From positions 47,211 through 111,210 of the forward strand of contig JACRAF010000031.1 in NCBI GenBank assembly GCA_016213505.1: 64,000 bases of DNA. Direction: 5' to 3'. Shown piece after piece: positions 40,792-49,624 of this stretch. The translations under genes were made by a program, and so were the position numbers. Within the stretch, counting starts at the first letter, position 1. Each line of letters starts with the position of its first letter. Under the pieces are notes generated by a model. It searched no databases. It saw only the letters and a program-made list of their open reading frames with translations, and had not been told where the DNA came from. The stretch is from Devosia nanyangense. GTDB lineage: Bacteria > Pseudomonadota > Alphaproteobacteria > Rhizobiales > Devosiaceae.

Positions 40792-40842
40792 CGGCGGGCG
40801 GATGGCTGACGCTCGCGCCCTGCCGGTTTCTGCGTCGGAGCG

Positions 40843-41040
40843 TCAGCGGGAACGGGGAAACACAACGCCGTCCATCAGCTTTCGTGCGGTCCTGACGGTC
40901 CCCGCGCCGCGGACCGATCCATCCTTGTCGACGTCGAGGTAGACCTCCACGGCGCCGGTCGGGTGTTCGATCCGGAAGCGGCCGTCGTTCGGAGTGTGGG
41001 CGAGGGCAGCGGCCGGGCTTTGTGGCAGCAGACAAGAGGG
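40843..41040 (-). pseudogene. C-terminal remnant of a PrpF/DUF453-family isomerase gene
   Basis: Minus-strand frame ending at the TGA at 40843 reads about 55 family-like residues: NDGRFRIEHPTGAVEVYLDV, then VRTARKLMDGVVF. This resembles the end of PrpF-type proteins (RIGHPSG and RTARRLMEG-like motifs). The full protein is about 390 residues, so only the last sixth is left; upstream of about 41030 the frame loses all family resemblance. Recognition is by motif memory, not by a search. Confidence 0.55.
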
Positions 41041-41136
41041 GTGATGCCATTCCTCCTCGCTATGGCCGTTTGCCTGCTGCTGATCGTCGTGTTCCCCCAG
41101 ATCGCCCTGTTCATCCCGGACACTATGTTCGGCTAG
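41035..41136 (+). pseudogene. C-terminal remnant of a TRAP transporter large permease (DctM-like) gene
   Basis: Plus-strand frame ending at TAG 41134-41136 reads RGVMPFLLAMAVCLLLIVV followed by FPQIALFIPDTMFG, which matches the last membrane helix and FP-I-LFLP tail of DctM subunits. Nothing DctM-like precedes it. The fragment abuts the PrpF remnant on the other strand, so both lost their 5' parts at the same junction. The ATG at 41044 could encode a 30-residue peptide, but this is most likely debris. Confidence 0.55.
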
Positions 41137-41183
41137 TCATGTGCGCTGGCGGCCGGCGCCGCCCTGGCGGAGCGGCGGCGGGG

Positions 41184-41942
41184 CTATCGTGTGGCGGTCG
41201 CGGGGTTCATGGCCGAAGCCAACGAGAGGCCGCCGTCCGAAACCAGCACCGTTCCTGTCGTGTGGCGGTTTTCCGCCGAAGCGAGGAAGGCCACGTCGCG
41301 TGCAACGTCGTCCGGGTGAATGATCCGTCCTGAGGGAATGGCGGCGCGCGTGCGCTTCTCGAGGTCGGGATCGCGTCGAAACAGCTCCCGGGAAAGACCG
41401 GCGTCGACGATCCCCGGAGCGACCTCGTTGACAAGGATGCCCTCGGCTGCGTGATCGAGCGCCAGCGTCTGGCAGAGGGCACGGAGGCCGGCCTTGGACG
41501 CCGAATAGGCACCGATGTGCGGGTGCGGCGCATGCGCCGCCCACGAACCGACGAAGACAATCCGGCCGGCCGTGTTGCTGGCGAGCATGCGCCGGATGAT
41601 CGCACGCGCCGCATAGAAGGCGCCGGTCAGGTTGACGTCGAGCACGTCGGTCCAGTCGGCGTCCGAAAGGTCGACGAGCCGTCCGGGCCGGGTGATGCCG
41701 GCACAGATCACGCCGACGGTCGGATTGCCGATGGCGTGCTCGACGTCCTCGAGCCACGCCTCGATCGATGCGGGCACGGTGACATCGACCGCTGGCAGCG
41801 TGTCGGGCGCGGCAGCGCCGGACTGGGGAAGATCGCTTCCCGATACCCTGGCGCCCAGGCTCCGCAGGTGCTCGACGATGGCGCTGCCGATCGAGCCGCG
41901 GGCGCCGGTTACAACCGCGATCTGATCGTCCCACGGTCGCAT
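41184..41942 (-). CDS. Short-chain dehydrogenase/reductase
   Basis: 252 residues. NAD(P)-binding VVTGARGSIGSAIVEHL, NAG-like strand (GVICAGITRPG), catalytic serine in VGSWAAH, and Y-x-x-x-K in IGAYSASKAG, with the C-terminal HTTGTVLVSDGG. Probably oxidises a sugar or polyol in the IclR-controlled pathway. Its ATG overlaps the Gfo/Idh stop (TGATG), so it is last in a three-gene operon with that gene and the GNAT gene. Confidence 0.9.
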   Translation of the reverse strand: MRPWDDQIAVVTGARGSIGSAIVEHLRSLGARVSGSDLPQSGAAAPDTLPAVDVTVPASIEAWLEDVEHAIGNPTVGVICAGITRPGRLVDLSDADWTDVLDVNLTGAFYAARAIIRRMLASNTAGRIVFVGSWAAHAPHPHIGAYSASKAGLRALCQTLALDHAAEGILVNEVAPGIVDAGLSRELFRRDPDLEKRTRAAIPSGRIIHPDDVARDVAFLASAENRHTTGTVLVSDGGLSLASAMNPATATR

Positions 41943-43081
41943 CAGACGAGAGGGGCTTCTTTGCCGGGATTGAGGCCGATGCCGGCCGTCATCGTGCGCG
42001 GATCGAGAACCGCGAGCCAATCGCCGTTCTGGTTGATCGACTGCTCGGAAACGATGCCGGGCAGGGTCATGTCGAGGGCCTTATAGATATCGAAGGGCGG
42101 TACCGTTCCCTGCTCGATCGAATCGACGAAATCGAGCAACGGCCAGGCGTCGGAGCCGCCGTGGCCGGCGGCGTCCGGCGGTACGGCATAGCGCCGGGGC
42201 AGGTACTCCTCGGCATATTCCTCGAGCGTCTGCCAGGTCTCGCGCTCCGAGATGCCCTCGAGGTAGATGCGCGGCCTGTCCCCGAACAGGCGGCCGGATT
42301 CGTAGGCGCCCCTGGTGCCCTGCAGGGAATAGTAGTTCCACACCTCCGGACGATTGGAGACGAGGTCGAGGCGCATGCGCAGCAAGGCGCCCTTGCGCGT
42401 CCTCGCCGAGAGGGTCACCGTGTCCTCCATCTCGTATTCGGGCCTGGTCCAGCGGCCGGTGCCGATGGCGCTGATCGCGGTGATGCGATCATCCATCCAT
42501 TGCAGCAGCGGGCCCAGGCTGTGGGTCGGGTAGGTAATTCCGTTCTTGCCGACCTGCCAGAAGCGGCGCCACGTCGGCTCTCCCGTCGCCGCATTGGTGT
42601 GCCAGCCCTTCATCTCGTGGATGTATTCGGATTCGCCGAAATAGAGCTCGCCGAACGCGCCGGCCTTGGCCATGGCGCCGACCACTAGGTTGAGTCGCGA
42701 GTAGCAATAGTTCTCGGCGATCATATAGGACGCGCTGGATTCCCGTGCCGCCGCGAGCAAGATCGAAACTTGTTCCATGCTTACAGCCGCCGGCACTTCG
42801 CTGAGCACGTGGACGCCGGCGCGCAGCGCGTAGTCGGCCTGGGGGGCGTGATATTGCTGCGGCGAGGCGATGATCAGAAGATCGCAATCCTCGACGGCCT
42901 CCTCGAAGTTCCGGTAGCTCTTTCCGCCATACTGCTTGACGAAGTCTCCAGCGCCGCCCGGGGATGGGTCGTAAACGCCACCGAGCACGATGCGGTTGTT
43001 GGCCTTGCCAAGGGCGACGATGTGTCCGCCGCCGCGTCTGGCGCCGACCACGCCGACGCGCATTTGTTCGCTGCTCGCCAT
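41942..43081 (-). CDS. Gfo/Idh/MocA-family oxidoreductase
   Basis: 379 residues. N-terminal Rossmann domain (RVGVVGARRGGGHIVALGKA, unusually with three consecutive glycines), then LSEVPAAVSMEQV in place of the common EKP motif: the usual lysine of EKP is missing. The alpha/beta C-terminal domain contains GKNGITYPTHSLGPLLQWMD with the conserved histidine. The missing lysine makes a classical dehydrogenase mechanism less certain. ATG at 43081, one base after the GNAT gene. Confidence 0.85.
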   Translation of the reverse strand: MASSEQMRVGVVGARRGGGHIVALGKANNRIVLGGVYDPSPGGAGDFVKQYGGKSYRNFEEAVEDCDLLIIASPQQYHAPQADYALRAGVHVLSEVPAAVSMEQVSILLAAARESSASYMIAENYCYSRLNLVVGAMAKAGAFGELYFGESEYIHEMKGWHTNAATGEPTWRRFWQVGKNGITYPTHSLGPLLQWMDDRITAISAIGTGRWTRPEYEMEDTVTLSARTRKGALLRMRLDLVSNRPEVWNYYSLQGTRGAYESGRLFGDRPRIYLEGISERETWQTLEEYAEEYLPRRYAVPPDAAGHGGSDAWPLLDFVDSIEQGTVPPFDIYKALDMTLPGIVSEQSINQNGDWLAVLDPRTMTAGIGLNPGKEAPLV

Positions 43082-43082
43082 G

Positions 43083-43613
43083 CTATTTGTTCCTCGCGGC
43101 GCGACGCGATCGCGCCAGGTGTGAGAAAACCGCCGACCAGCGGTCCTCGTGGTCGACATCGCTGTAGTGGGGAATGAAGCCCTGCCCGAGATAGGAGGCG
43201 ATGGCGGGCAAGCGCACGTCGTCCGTCTCGAGGATCGCCGACTCACGGCCATCGGCGAGGAAGCGGCGGATCACCGTCTCCATCACGACGGTGCCAAGTC
43301 GTTGGCCGCGATGCCGCGGGTCGACCGCGACCCAGTGGACGTAGCCGGAGTCCGGGAAGCGCTCGACGTAGCGCACGGAGGCCGTCGCGACCGGCCGGCC
43401 TCCCTCGTCGATGACGTAGGTGACCGCCACGTCGGCAGCATCGAGTAGCTCCTTGTGGACGCGCGCGCCGTCCCAGACCTGCTCGGGAAACGCGCTTGCG
43501 AGCAGTTTCGAAAGTGCGTGAGCGTCCGCCGCGCCCGCCGGCCGGACCGCGATGGGACCCGCCGAGGGCGGGGGCGGGGCGCCGGGGGGGCGTTTCATCA
43601 TCAGCTGAGTCAT
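43083..43613 (-). CDS. GNAT-family N-acetyltransferase
   Basis: 176 residues with the acetyl-CoA loop HRGQRLGTVVMETVI near residue 100 and VHWVAVDPRH before it. The substrate is unknown; it may acetylate a toxic intermediate of the pathway. The first ATG (43613) directly touches an IclR-type operator; ATG codons at 43601 and 43598 are alternatives. It is the first gene of the minus-strand arm of the IclR regulon. Confidence 0.8.
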   Translation of the reverse strand: MTQLMMKRPPGAPPPPSAGPIAVRPAGAADAHALSKLLASAFPEQVWDGARVHKELLDAADVAVTYVIDEGGRPVATASVRYVERFPDSGYVHWVAVDPRHRGQRLGTVVMETVIRRFLADGRESAILETDDVRLPAIASYLGQGFIPHYSDVDHEDRWSAVFSHLARSRRAARNK

Positions 43614-43630
43614 ATTGCATCCAGTGAAAT
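43614..43630 (-). promoter_or_regulatory. Candidate IclR operator at the GNAT-Gfo-SDR operon
   Basis: ATTGCATCCAGTGAAAT matches the perfect palindrome at 44603 in 14 of 17 positions. On the minus strand a -10-like TTATAT (43634-43629) overlaps its upstream edge, so a bound repressor would cover the promoter and the start codon. Confidence 0.55.
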
Positions 43631-43703
43631 ATAACGTGTACCAGACGAAATTAGCACGCGACCGGGCGTCTGACTAGGGGCGGCGCGACGGCCGGCGCCC
43701 GGA

Positions 43704-44477
43704 TCAGGCGCCGAGCGCCCGGGAAACCTCGGCTGCGCCCTTCATCACTGCGGTGCCGATTTCCTCGGTGCGCTGGTAGGGCATGCGGCTCTTCGGACCC
43801 GAAACGCTGAGCGCATAGCGGGGGACTCCGGCGTGATCGCGGATGGCGGCGCCGACGCAGCGCAGCCCTTCGACCGATTCCTCGTCGTCGATGGCATAGC
43901 CGCGGGTCTGCGCCCGCTCGAGGTCGCGCAGCAGATCGTCGTAACGGGTCAGGGTGGTGGGGGTGTAGGCCGCCAGCGGCCCGCCTTTGAGGATCGACGT
44001 CGCTTCCGCGCCGGGCATGGCGGCGAGCAGCGCCTTGCCCAGCGACGTCGCGTGCCAGGCATCGGTTTCGCCCGCCTTGGCGCCCTTGCGCGTCGGTGTG
44101 GCGCTCTCCAGCACGCGCAGCAGCATCACCTGGCCCTGCTGGCGGGTGGCGAGATTCACCGACTCGCCGAATTGGGCGAGCAGCCGCTCCATCACCGGCA
44201 GCGACAGGGTGACGATGTCGCGATACTCGATGGAGCGCGAGCCGAGCCGGAACAGGCTGAGCCCGAGCCTGAAGCGGCCGGATGCCTCGTTGCGCTCGAC
44301 CATTTCGTGCTTGGAGAGACTGAGCAGATAGCGCAACGCCGTCGATTCATTGAGCCCCGACAGACGGGCGATCTGCTCGAGCGTCTGCTCCGGCGCTTGC
44401 TCGAGCGCCTTCAGGACCAGCGCCATCCGGTCGATGGATTCGAGACTGTAGTTCGATTGCTCTGCGCGCCTGACCAA
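43704..44477 (-). CDS. IclR-family transcriptional regulator
   Basis: 257 residues. N-terminal winged HTH (QTLEQIARLSGLNESTALRY, SKHEMVERNEASGRFRLGLS) and C-terminal effector domain (MERLLAQFGESVNLATRQQG; WHATSLGKALLAAMPG; RGYAIDDEESVEGLRCVGAA). The start is TTG at 44477 with GAGGAG 8 bases before it. It sits between the two operons that carry matching operators, so it is very probably their regulator and senses a sugar or keto-acid intermediate. Confidence 0.92.
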   Translation of the reverse strand: MVRRAEQSNYSLESIDRMALVLKALEQAPEQTLEQIARLSGLNESTALRYLLSLSKHEMVERNEASGRFRLGLSLFRLGSRSIEYRDIVTLSLPVMERLLAQFGESVNLATRQQGQVMLLRVLESATPTRKGAKAGETDAWHATSLGKALLAAMPGAEATSILKGGPLAAYTPTTLTRYDDLLRDLERAQTRGYAIDDEESVEGLRCVGAAIRDHAGVPRYALSVSGPKSRMPYQRTEEIGTAVMKGAAEVSRALGA

Positions 44478-44792
44478 CCGCTTGTCTCCTCAAAAATGGC
44501 CTTCGGCGACCGACATATGGACTTTTGGACGCGGAAAATCCGCTTGACTTGCTCCGACCGAAGGCAATAGCGTCCCGGTGAATTGCATTGGGAGGCGATC
44601 TTATTTCATCTAATGAAATTGTCAACCATGAACTTCTTCCACGTCGTCGCCGGGCCGTGAGTGGATTTGTCCATGAACGTCGCACGGGCGAACGCCGCCG
44701 TCCGCATCCCGCCCGCCACGGCCGCTTCGGCGACCGTTCCGATCGGTTCGACCATCAGCTACCCGCGCAACTGCAATCCAAAGGAGAAAATC
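44478..44792. other. Divergent control region between iclR and the sugar-acid transporter operon
   Basis: Contains a -35-like TTGACT at 44544-44549 with a poor -10 (ATAGCG, 17-base spacer) for the plus-strand operon, and the operator palindrome at 44603. The leader after the operator is over 170 bases and includes a 10-codon open frame at 44628-44660 with no clear role. Confidence 0.4.
44603..44619. promoter_or_regulatory. IclR-type operator: perfect 17-bp palindrome
   Basis: ATTTCAT-CTA-ATGAAAT, 7-bp arms and 3-bp centre, about 20-40 bases downstream of the candidate promoter of the transporter operon. A/T-rich arms of this form are typical of IclR-family sites, and a close copy lies before the second operon. 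Confidence 0.65.
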
Positions 44793-46061
44793 ATGAGAAT
44801 GTGGGTCAGGTCGGCTTTCGCAGCGACCATGATGCTCGGCGCTGCCGGCATCCCAGCCCTTGCCGACGACATCACGATCACCGTGTGGGGCCAGGGCGAC
44901 TGTCCGCCCGAGAACTGCCTTGGTGCGGCGATGGTCGAGGCCTTCGAGAAGGCCAATCCGGGGATCAAGGTGAACCTCGTGCAGCAGCCGGTCGACGGCT
45001 ACTTCACCAACCTGCTGGCGCAGTCGGTGATCAAGCGCGGTCCGGACGTCGCCTCGATGTGGGCCGGCGGCTATATGGACCAGTTCAAGCCGTACATGGC
45101 CGACCTGCACAAATACGTGCCGGACAACATCCTCGACAGCGTCAATGGTGTCGACTTCTTCTCCGAAGGCTACAACCACAAGAACGCCGTCTACGCGGCC
45201 CCGGGCACCGCGCAGTGGTACATCGGCTACTACAACAAGAAGGTGTTCAAGGACGCCGGCATCGATGCGGTCCCCACCAGCTGGGACGAGCTTGCCGCCG
45301 ACTCCAAGCTCCTCAAGGACAAGGGCTACATCCCGATCGTGCAGGGCGCGGTCGATGGCGGCGCCTCCTTCGCCGCGTGGGAGGACTGGTCGTATCTCGC
45401 GACGGCCCTGCCGCCCGGCGACTGGAGCAAGATGCTGTCGGGCGAAATGCCCTACAACAACCCCACGATGGTCGCCCAGCTGACCAAGTGGAACCAGCTG
45501 TTCAAGGACGGCTATTTCAACGCCGACGCCTACAACTCCCCCACCGCGCTCGAGGACTTTATCGCCGGCAAGGCCGGCATGTATCTGGGCGGCGGATCGT
45601 GGCAGGCGGGCAACCTCGCCAAGGCGATGGGGGACGACGTCGGCATCATCGTGCCGCCCTATTCGGACACGCCCACCAAGGCGGCCGTGTCGTTCGCCGG
45701 CGGCGGCTATGCGGTGATGAACTACTCCAAGAATGTCGATGCCGCCGGCAAGTTCGCTGCGTTTACGCTGAGCGACGAGGGCCAGACGGTCATCGCCAAG
45801 TTCGACGCCCCGACCCGCGCCGGCTTCCCCAACAGCAATCCGCTGCTCAACGACATGGCAACCCTCTCCGGCAAGGCCGACACGGTGAACTACCCGATGT
45901 TCGACAACTTCACCCAGGCCCCCGTGACCGATGCGCTGGCGCGCAACGTTCCGCAGGCGCTGGTCGGCCAGATGAGCCCGGCCGACGTGCTGAGCTCGAT
46001 GGACGCGGCTTACGCCTCGCTGCCGGCAGACCAGAAGAAGCCGATCAGCTTCGGCAATTGA
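44793..46061 (+). CDS. CUT1 ABC transporter binding protein of the aldonate cluster
   Basis: 422 residues, signal peptide MRMWVRSAFAATMMLGAAGI ending PALA before DD, ribosome-binding site AAGGAG. SBP family 1 layout with VDGYFTNLLAQSVIKRGPDV near 75 and QWYIGYYNKKVFKDAGID near 145. Two cysteines close together (GDCPPENCLGAA) early in the mature protein could form a disulfide. It feeds the two following permeases; the sugar or sugar acid is unknown. Confidence 0.9.
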   Translation: MRMWVRSAFAATMMLGAAGIPALADDITITVWGQGDCPPENCLGAAMVEAFEKANPGIKVNLVQQPVDGYFTNLLAQSVIKRGPDVASMWAGGYMDQFKPYMADLHKYVPDNILDSVNGVDFFSEGYNHKNAVYAAPGTAQWYIGYYNKKVFKDAGIDAVPTSWDELAADSKLLKDKGYIPIVQGAVDGGASFAAWEDWSYLATALPPGDWSKMLSGEMPYNNPTMVAQLTKWNQLFKDGYFNADAYNSPTALEDFIAGKAGMYLGGGSWQAGNLAKAMGDDVGIIVPPYSDTPTKAAVSFAGGGYAVMNYSKNVDAAGKFAAFTLSDEGQTVIAKFDAPTRAGFPNSNPLLNDMATLSGKADTVNYPMFDNFTQAPVTDALARNVPQALVGQMSPADVLSSMDAAYASLPADQKKPISFGN

Positions 46062-46081
46062 TAGGGTAACCTCCTGAGGAG

Positions 46082-46105
46082 CGCTCCCGCCGCAGGGTGG
46101 GGGCG
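46082..46105 (+). other. Hairpin between binding-protein and permease genes
   Basis: CGCTCCCGCC (46082-46091) can pair with GGTGGGGGCG (46096-46105), giving a 10-bp stem with two G-T pairs and a 4-base loop. It has the same position as the agpA-agpB hairpin and probably the same role in raising binding-protein output. Confidence 0.5.
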
Positions 46106-46130
46106 CGCCTTCGGAAGCGAAAGCGAGAGC

Positions 46131-47054
46131 GTGTTGGTGTCCGCGGTCAAAACCGGAAGTTCGATGGTGCCTGCGGGGCGATGGATCGGCTCGCGCTCCT
46201 TTGCGATGCGCCTCAACGGTGTGCTCTTCACCCTGCCGGCGCTGCTGCTCGTCGGGCTGGTCACCGTGCTGCCGCTGTGTCAGGCGGCCTATTACAGCTT
46301 CACCAACTGGAACGGCGCGCAGGCGACGTTCACCGGGTGGACCAACTACCTCAACATGCTCTACGACCCGGAGCTGCGGCGCAGCCTGATCAACAGCCTC
46401 TGTTTCCTCGCCTCGGTACCGTTCGGCCTGATCCCGCCCTTCATCGTGGCCTATCTGCTGCACAAGGACATTCCCGGCAACAAGCTGTTCCGGGCGCTGA
46501 TCTTCGCGCCGACCGCCCTTTCCTGGGTGGTCATCGGCATGGTCGGCCGGCAGTTCTTCGCGCTGCGCGGACCGGTGAGCAGCCTGTTCGGCATGTTCGG
46601 CGTCGCCCCCCCGAACTGGCTGGCAGACAACAATTTCGCGCTCGCAGCGGTGATCCTCACCTTCAACGCGGCGATCTTTGGGATCAACACCATCATCTTC
46701 CTCACCGGTCTCGCCACCGTCGACCGTTCAACCATCGAGGCCGCCTGGCTCGACGGCGCCTCGGAGCGGCAGGTCATCTGGTACGTCATCCTGCCGGCGA
46801 TGCGCCGCTTCGTCGAATTCGTCCTCATCATCACCATCATCACCTCAGCCACCGGCATCTTCGCGATGATCTACACGATGACGGGAGGCGGGCCTGGCTC
46901 AGCCACCCTGACGCTCGAATTCGCGGTCTGGCGGCGCGCCTTCGCCACCGGCGGGTTCGGCGCGGGCGCCGCCATCGGCATCGTGCTGATGATGGTAACA
47001 TTGATCGCGGTCGGCCTCATCCGGTTGCTGCTGCGCGAGCGGAGCGAGGCATGA
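46131..47054 (+). CDS. CUT1 ABC transporter permease, MalF type
   Basis: 307 residues from a GTG at 46131; an ATG at 46164 is an equally possible start. Six hydrophobic segments, family motif SFTNWNGAQATFTGWTNY near 60, EAA loop EAAWLDGASERQVIWYVILP near 200, and YTMTGGGPGSAT near 250. Pairs with the MalG-type permease, which it overlaps by ATGA. No ATPase gene is present in this operon. Confidence 0.88.
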   Translation: MLVSAVKTGSSMVPAGRWIGSRSFAMRLNGVLFTLPALLLVGLVTVLPLCQAAYYSFTNWNGAQATFTGWTNYLNMLYDPELRRSLINSLCFLASVPFGLIPPFIVAYLLHKDIPGNKLFRALIFAPTALSWVVIGMVGRQFFALRGPVSSLFGMFGVAPPNWLADNNFALAAVILTFNAAIFGINTIIFLTGLATVDRSTIEAAWLDGASERQVIWYVILPAMRRFVEFVLIITIITSATGIFAMIYTMTGGGPGSATLTLEFAVWRRAFATGGFGAGAAIGIVLMMVTLIAVGLIRLLLRERSEA

Positions 47055-47893
47055 CCCTGGAGACCGCCGCCAAGGACGGCGTGCCGGCCCGCGGTGAGAC
47101 GATGGCGCTCGGCCGCGGCACGCGGATCGCCTTCCTCATCGTGCTGATCGCCGCGCTGGCGTCGCTCTACCCGTTCGGCTCGTTGATCGTCACCTCCATC
47201 CTACCGCCGCTCAACGGCCAGCCGCTGGAGCTCTGGCAGCGGCTCTTCAGCCAGATTCCGGTCGGCACGTTCATGCTCAATTCGGCGATCGTCGCAGGCG
47301 GCGCCATGGTGCTGGTGTCGATCGTCAGCTGCATGGCAGGCTACGGCTTCTCGAAGCTTCCGTTCCCCGGTAGCGCGCAGCTCTTTGCCGTGCTGGTCGC
47401 CGCACTCAGCGTGCCGCAGGCGACGACGATCATCTCCAACTATTTCAACTTCGCGGCCGTGGGCGGCGTCGGTGCCTATTGGGGACCGATCCTGATGTAC
47501 GCGGCAGGTTCGACGCCGTTCTCGGTAATCCTGATGACCAACTTCTTCAAGGCACTGCCGGACGAGCTGGTCGAGAGTGCGGTGATCGATGGCGCCTCCT
47601 ATCGGCAGGTGTTTCTGATGATCATGGCGCCGCTGGCGGCGCCGGCGGTGACGACCGTTGCGGTGCTGTGCTTCCTCGGCAGCTGGAACGATCTTCTTGT
47701 TGCCATGTTGTGGCTCCCCGACACCGGGCTGCGCACCATCAGCGTCGGCGTCGCGACGCTGGCGGGCGTCCGCGCCAACAGCATCGACCTCATCCTGACG
47801 GGATCGCTGTTCAGTGCCATCCCGCCGATCCTCGCCTTCATCATCTTCCAGCGCTATCTGGTCAGCGGTATCGTCTCAGGCATAGGCAAGTAG
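47051..47893 (+). CDS. CUT1 ABC transporter permease, MalG type
   Basis: 280 residues, inner membrane. EAA loop ESAVIDGASYRQVFLMIMAP near 175, and the C-terminal LVSGIVSGIGK, close to the usual GIT-GA-KG ending of MalG proteins. Translationally coupled to the MalF gene and directly followed by the dehydratase gene (stop TAG then ATG with no spacer). Confidence 0.9.
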   Translation: MTLETAAKDGVPARGETMALGRGTRIAFLIVLIAALASLYPFGSLIVTSILPPLNGQPLELWQRLFSQIPVGTFMLNSAIVAGGAMVLVSIVSCMAGYGFSKLPFPGSAQLFAVLVAALSVPQATTIISNYFNFAAVGGVGAYWGPILMYAAGSTPFSVILMTNFFKALPDELVESAVIDGASYRQVFLMIMAPLAAPAVTTVAVLCFLGSWNDLLVAMLWLPDTGLRTISVGVATLAGVRANSIDLILTGSLFSAIPPILAFIIFQRYLVSGIVSGIGK

Positions 47894-49612
47894 ATGACAG
47901 AGCCAAAGCACCGCAGCGCCGAGTGGTTCGCCCGCGAGGGCAAGTACGGTTTCATCCCGCGTAGCTGGATGAAGAGCCAAGGCTTTTCACCGGACATGCT
48001 GGACGGCCGTCCGGTGATCGGCATCTGCAACACCTGGTCGGAGCTGACCAGCTGCAACCGGCACCTGCGCGACCTGGCCGAGCATGTGCGGCGCGGCGTG
48101 CTGATGGCGGGCGGCTTCCCCCTGGAATTTCCGGTGACCAGCATGGGCGAGCCGCTGATGCGGCCGACCACCATGATGTTCCGCAACCTCGTCGCCATGG
48201 ACGTCGAGGAGACGATCCGGGCCAACCCGATCGACGGCGTGGTGCTGCTGGCCGGATGCGACAAGACCACGCCGGCCCTGCTGATGGGCGCCGCCAGCTG
48301 CGACGTGCCGACCATCCTGGTGTCGGGCGGACCGATGCTCAACGGCCGCTTCCGCGGCGCCGATCTGGGCTCGGGCACCGACGTGTTCCGGCTCGACGAG
48401 GACTATCGCACCGGCAAGCTGAGCAAGGCCGATCTCGACGATGCCGAGGCGGCGATGAGCCGCTCGGCCGGCTCGTGCATGACCATGGGCACGGCCTCGA
48501 CCATGGCCGCCATCGCCGAAGCGATGGGCATCGCCCTGCCGATGAACGGCTCCATCCCGGCCCCCGACAGCCGGCGCTCCGTGCTGGCCGAACAGAGCGG
48601 CCAGCGCATCGTCGAGCTGGTCAATGCCGGCACGACGATATCGCAAATCCTGACGCGCCAGGCGTTCGAGAACGCCGTGAAAGTCACCGGCGCGATCGGC
48701 GGCTCGACCAATGCGGTGGTGCACCTGCTCGCGCTGGCCGGACGGCTTGGGGTCGACTTCACTCTCGAGGACTGGGACCATCTCGGGCGGGACGTTCCCT
48801 GCCTCGTCGATCTCAAGCCTGCCGGCCGCTTCCTGATGGAGGAGTTCTTCCATGCCGGCGGTCTGCCGGTGGTGATGCGGCGGATCGCCGACAGGCTCAA
48901 TCTGGACGCGCCGACCGTCGGTGGCATGACCATCGGCGCGGTCATCGCCGATGCAATCTGTTACGACGACGAGGTCATCCGCCGGCTCGACCGGGCGCTG
49001 ACGCCTGAGGGCGGCATAATGGTGCTCACGGGCAACCTCGCGCCCAACGGCGCCATCATCAAACCCTCCGCCGCCTCGCCGCGATTGATGCAGCACCGCG
49101 GCAAGGCCGTGGTGTTCAAGGACGCCGCCGATCTCCACGCCCGGATCGACGATCCCGATCTCGAGGTCGATGCCGACAGCGTCCTGGTGCTGCAGAATGC
49201 CGGGCCGGTCGGCTATCCGGGCATGCCGGAGGTCGGCAGCATGGCGTTGCCGAAAAAGCTCCTCAAGCTGGGGGTGACCGATATGGTGCGCGTCTCCGAT
49301 GCCCGGATGAGCGGTACCGCCTTCGGCACCGTGGTGCTCCATGTCGCTCCCGAATCCGCCATCGGCGGGCCGCTGGCGCTGGTGCGGACCGGCGACATCG
49401 TCGTGCTCGACTGCGAGGCGCGCCGCCTCGATCTCGACGTCGACGCCGCCGAACTCGACCGCCGCCGCGCCGCGCTCGTGCTGCCAGAGCCCGCCTATGA
49501 TCGCGGCTATGGCAAGCTGTTCATCGACCACGTGACGCAGGCCGACAAGGGAGCCGATTTCGACTTCCTCGCCGGCAAGAGCGGCACGCCACCTTCCAAA
49601 GTCTCCTTCTGA
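47894..49612 (+). CDS. IlvD/Edd-family sugar-acid dehydratase (L-arabinonate/D-xylonate dehydratase-like)
   Basis: 572 residues. Three cysteines for the iron-sulfur cluster: C54 (ELTSCNRH), C122 (AGCDKTTPA) and C195 (SAGSCMTMGTAS), with the lysine of CDKT that is carbamylated in relatives. These positions are a constant five residues short of the arabinonate dehydratase of Rhizobium leguminosarum, so pentonate or hexonate dehydration to a 2-keto-3-deoxy acid is likely. It is in one operon with a transporter and an RraA-type aldolase. Confidence 0.88.
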   Translation: MTEPKHRSAEWFAREGKYGFIPRSWMKSQGFSPDMLDGRPVIGICNTWSELTSCNRHLRDLAEHVRRGVLMAGGFPLEFPVTSMGEPLMRPTTMMFRNLVAMDVEETIRANPIDGVVLLAGCDKTTPALLMGAASCDVPTILVSGGPMLNGRFRGADLGSGTDVFRLDEDYRTGKLSKADLDDAEAAMSRSAGSCMTMGTASTMAAIAEAMGIALPMNGSIPAPDSRRSVLAEQSGQRIVELVNAGTTISQILTRQAFENAVKVTGAIGGSTNAVVHLLALAGRLGVDFTLEDWDHLGRDVPCLVDLKPAGRFLMEEFFHAGGLPVVMRRIADRLNLDAPTVGGMTIGAVIADAICYDDEVIRRLDRALTPEGGIMVLTGNLAPNGAIIKPSAASPRLMQHRGKAVVFKDAADLHARIDDPDLEVDADSVLVLQNAGPVGYPGMPEVGSMALPKKLLKLGVTDMVRVSDARMSGTAFGTVVLHVAPESAIGGPLALVRTGDIVVLDCEARRLDLDVDAAELDRRRAALVLPEPAYDRGYGKLFIDHVTQADKGADFDFLAGKSGTPPSKVSF

Positions 49613-49624
49613 ACCGAGGCACCG

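Noticed and set aside
44628..44660. A 10-codon open frame after the IclR operator, considered as a leader peptide
   Set aside because: No run of one amino acid, no alternative hairpins and no ribosome-binding site seen, so attenuation is not supported.
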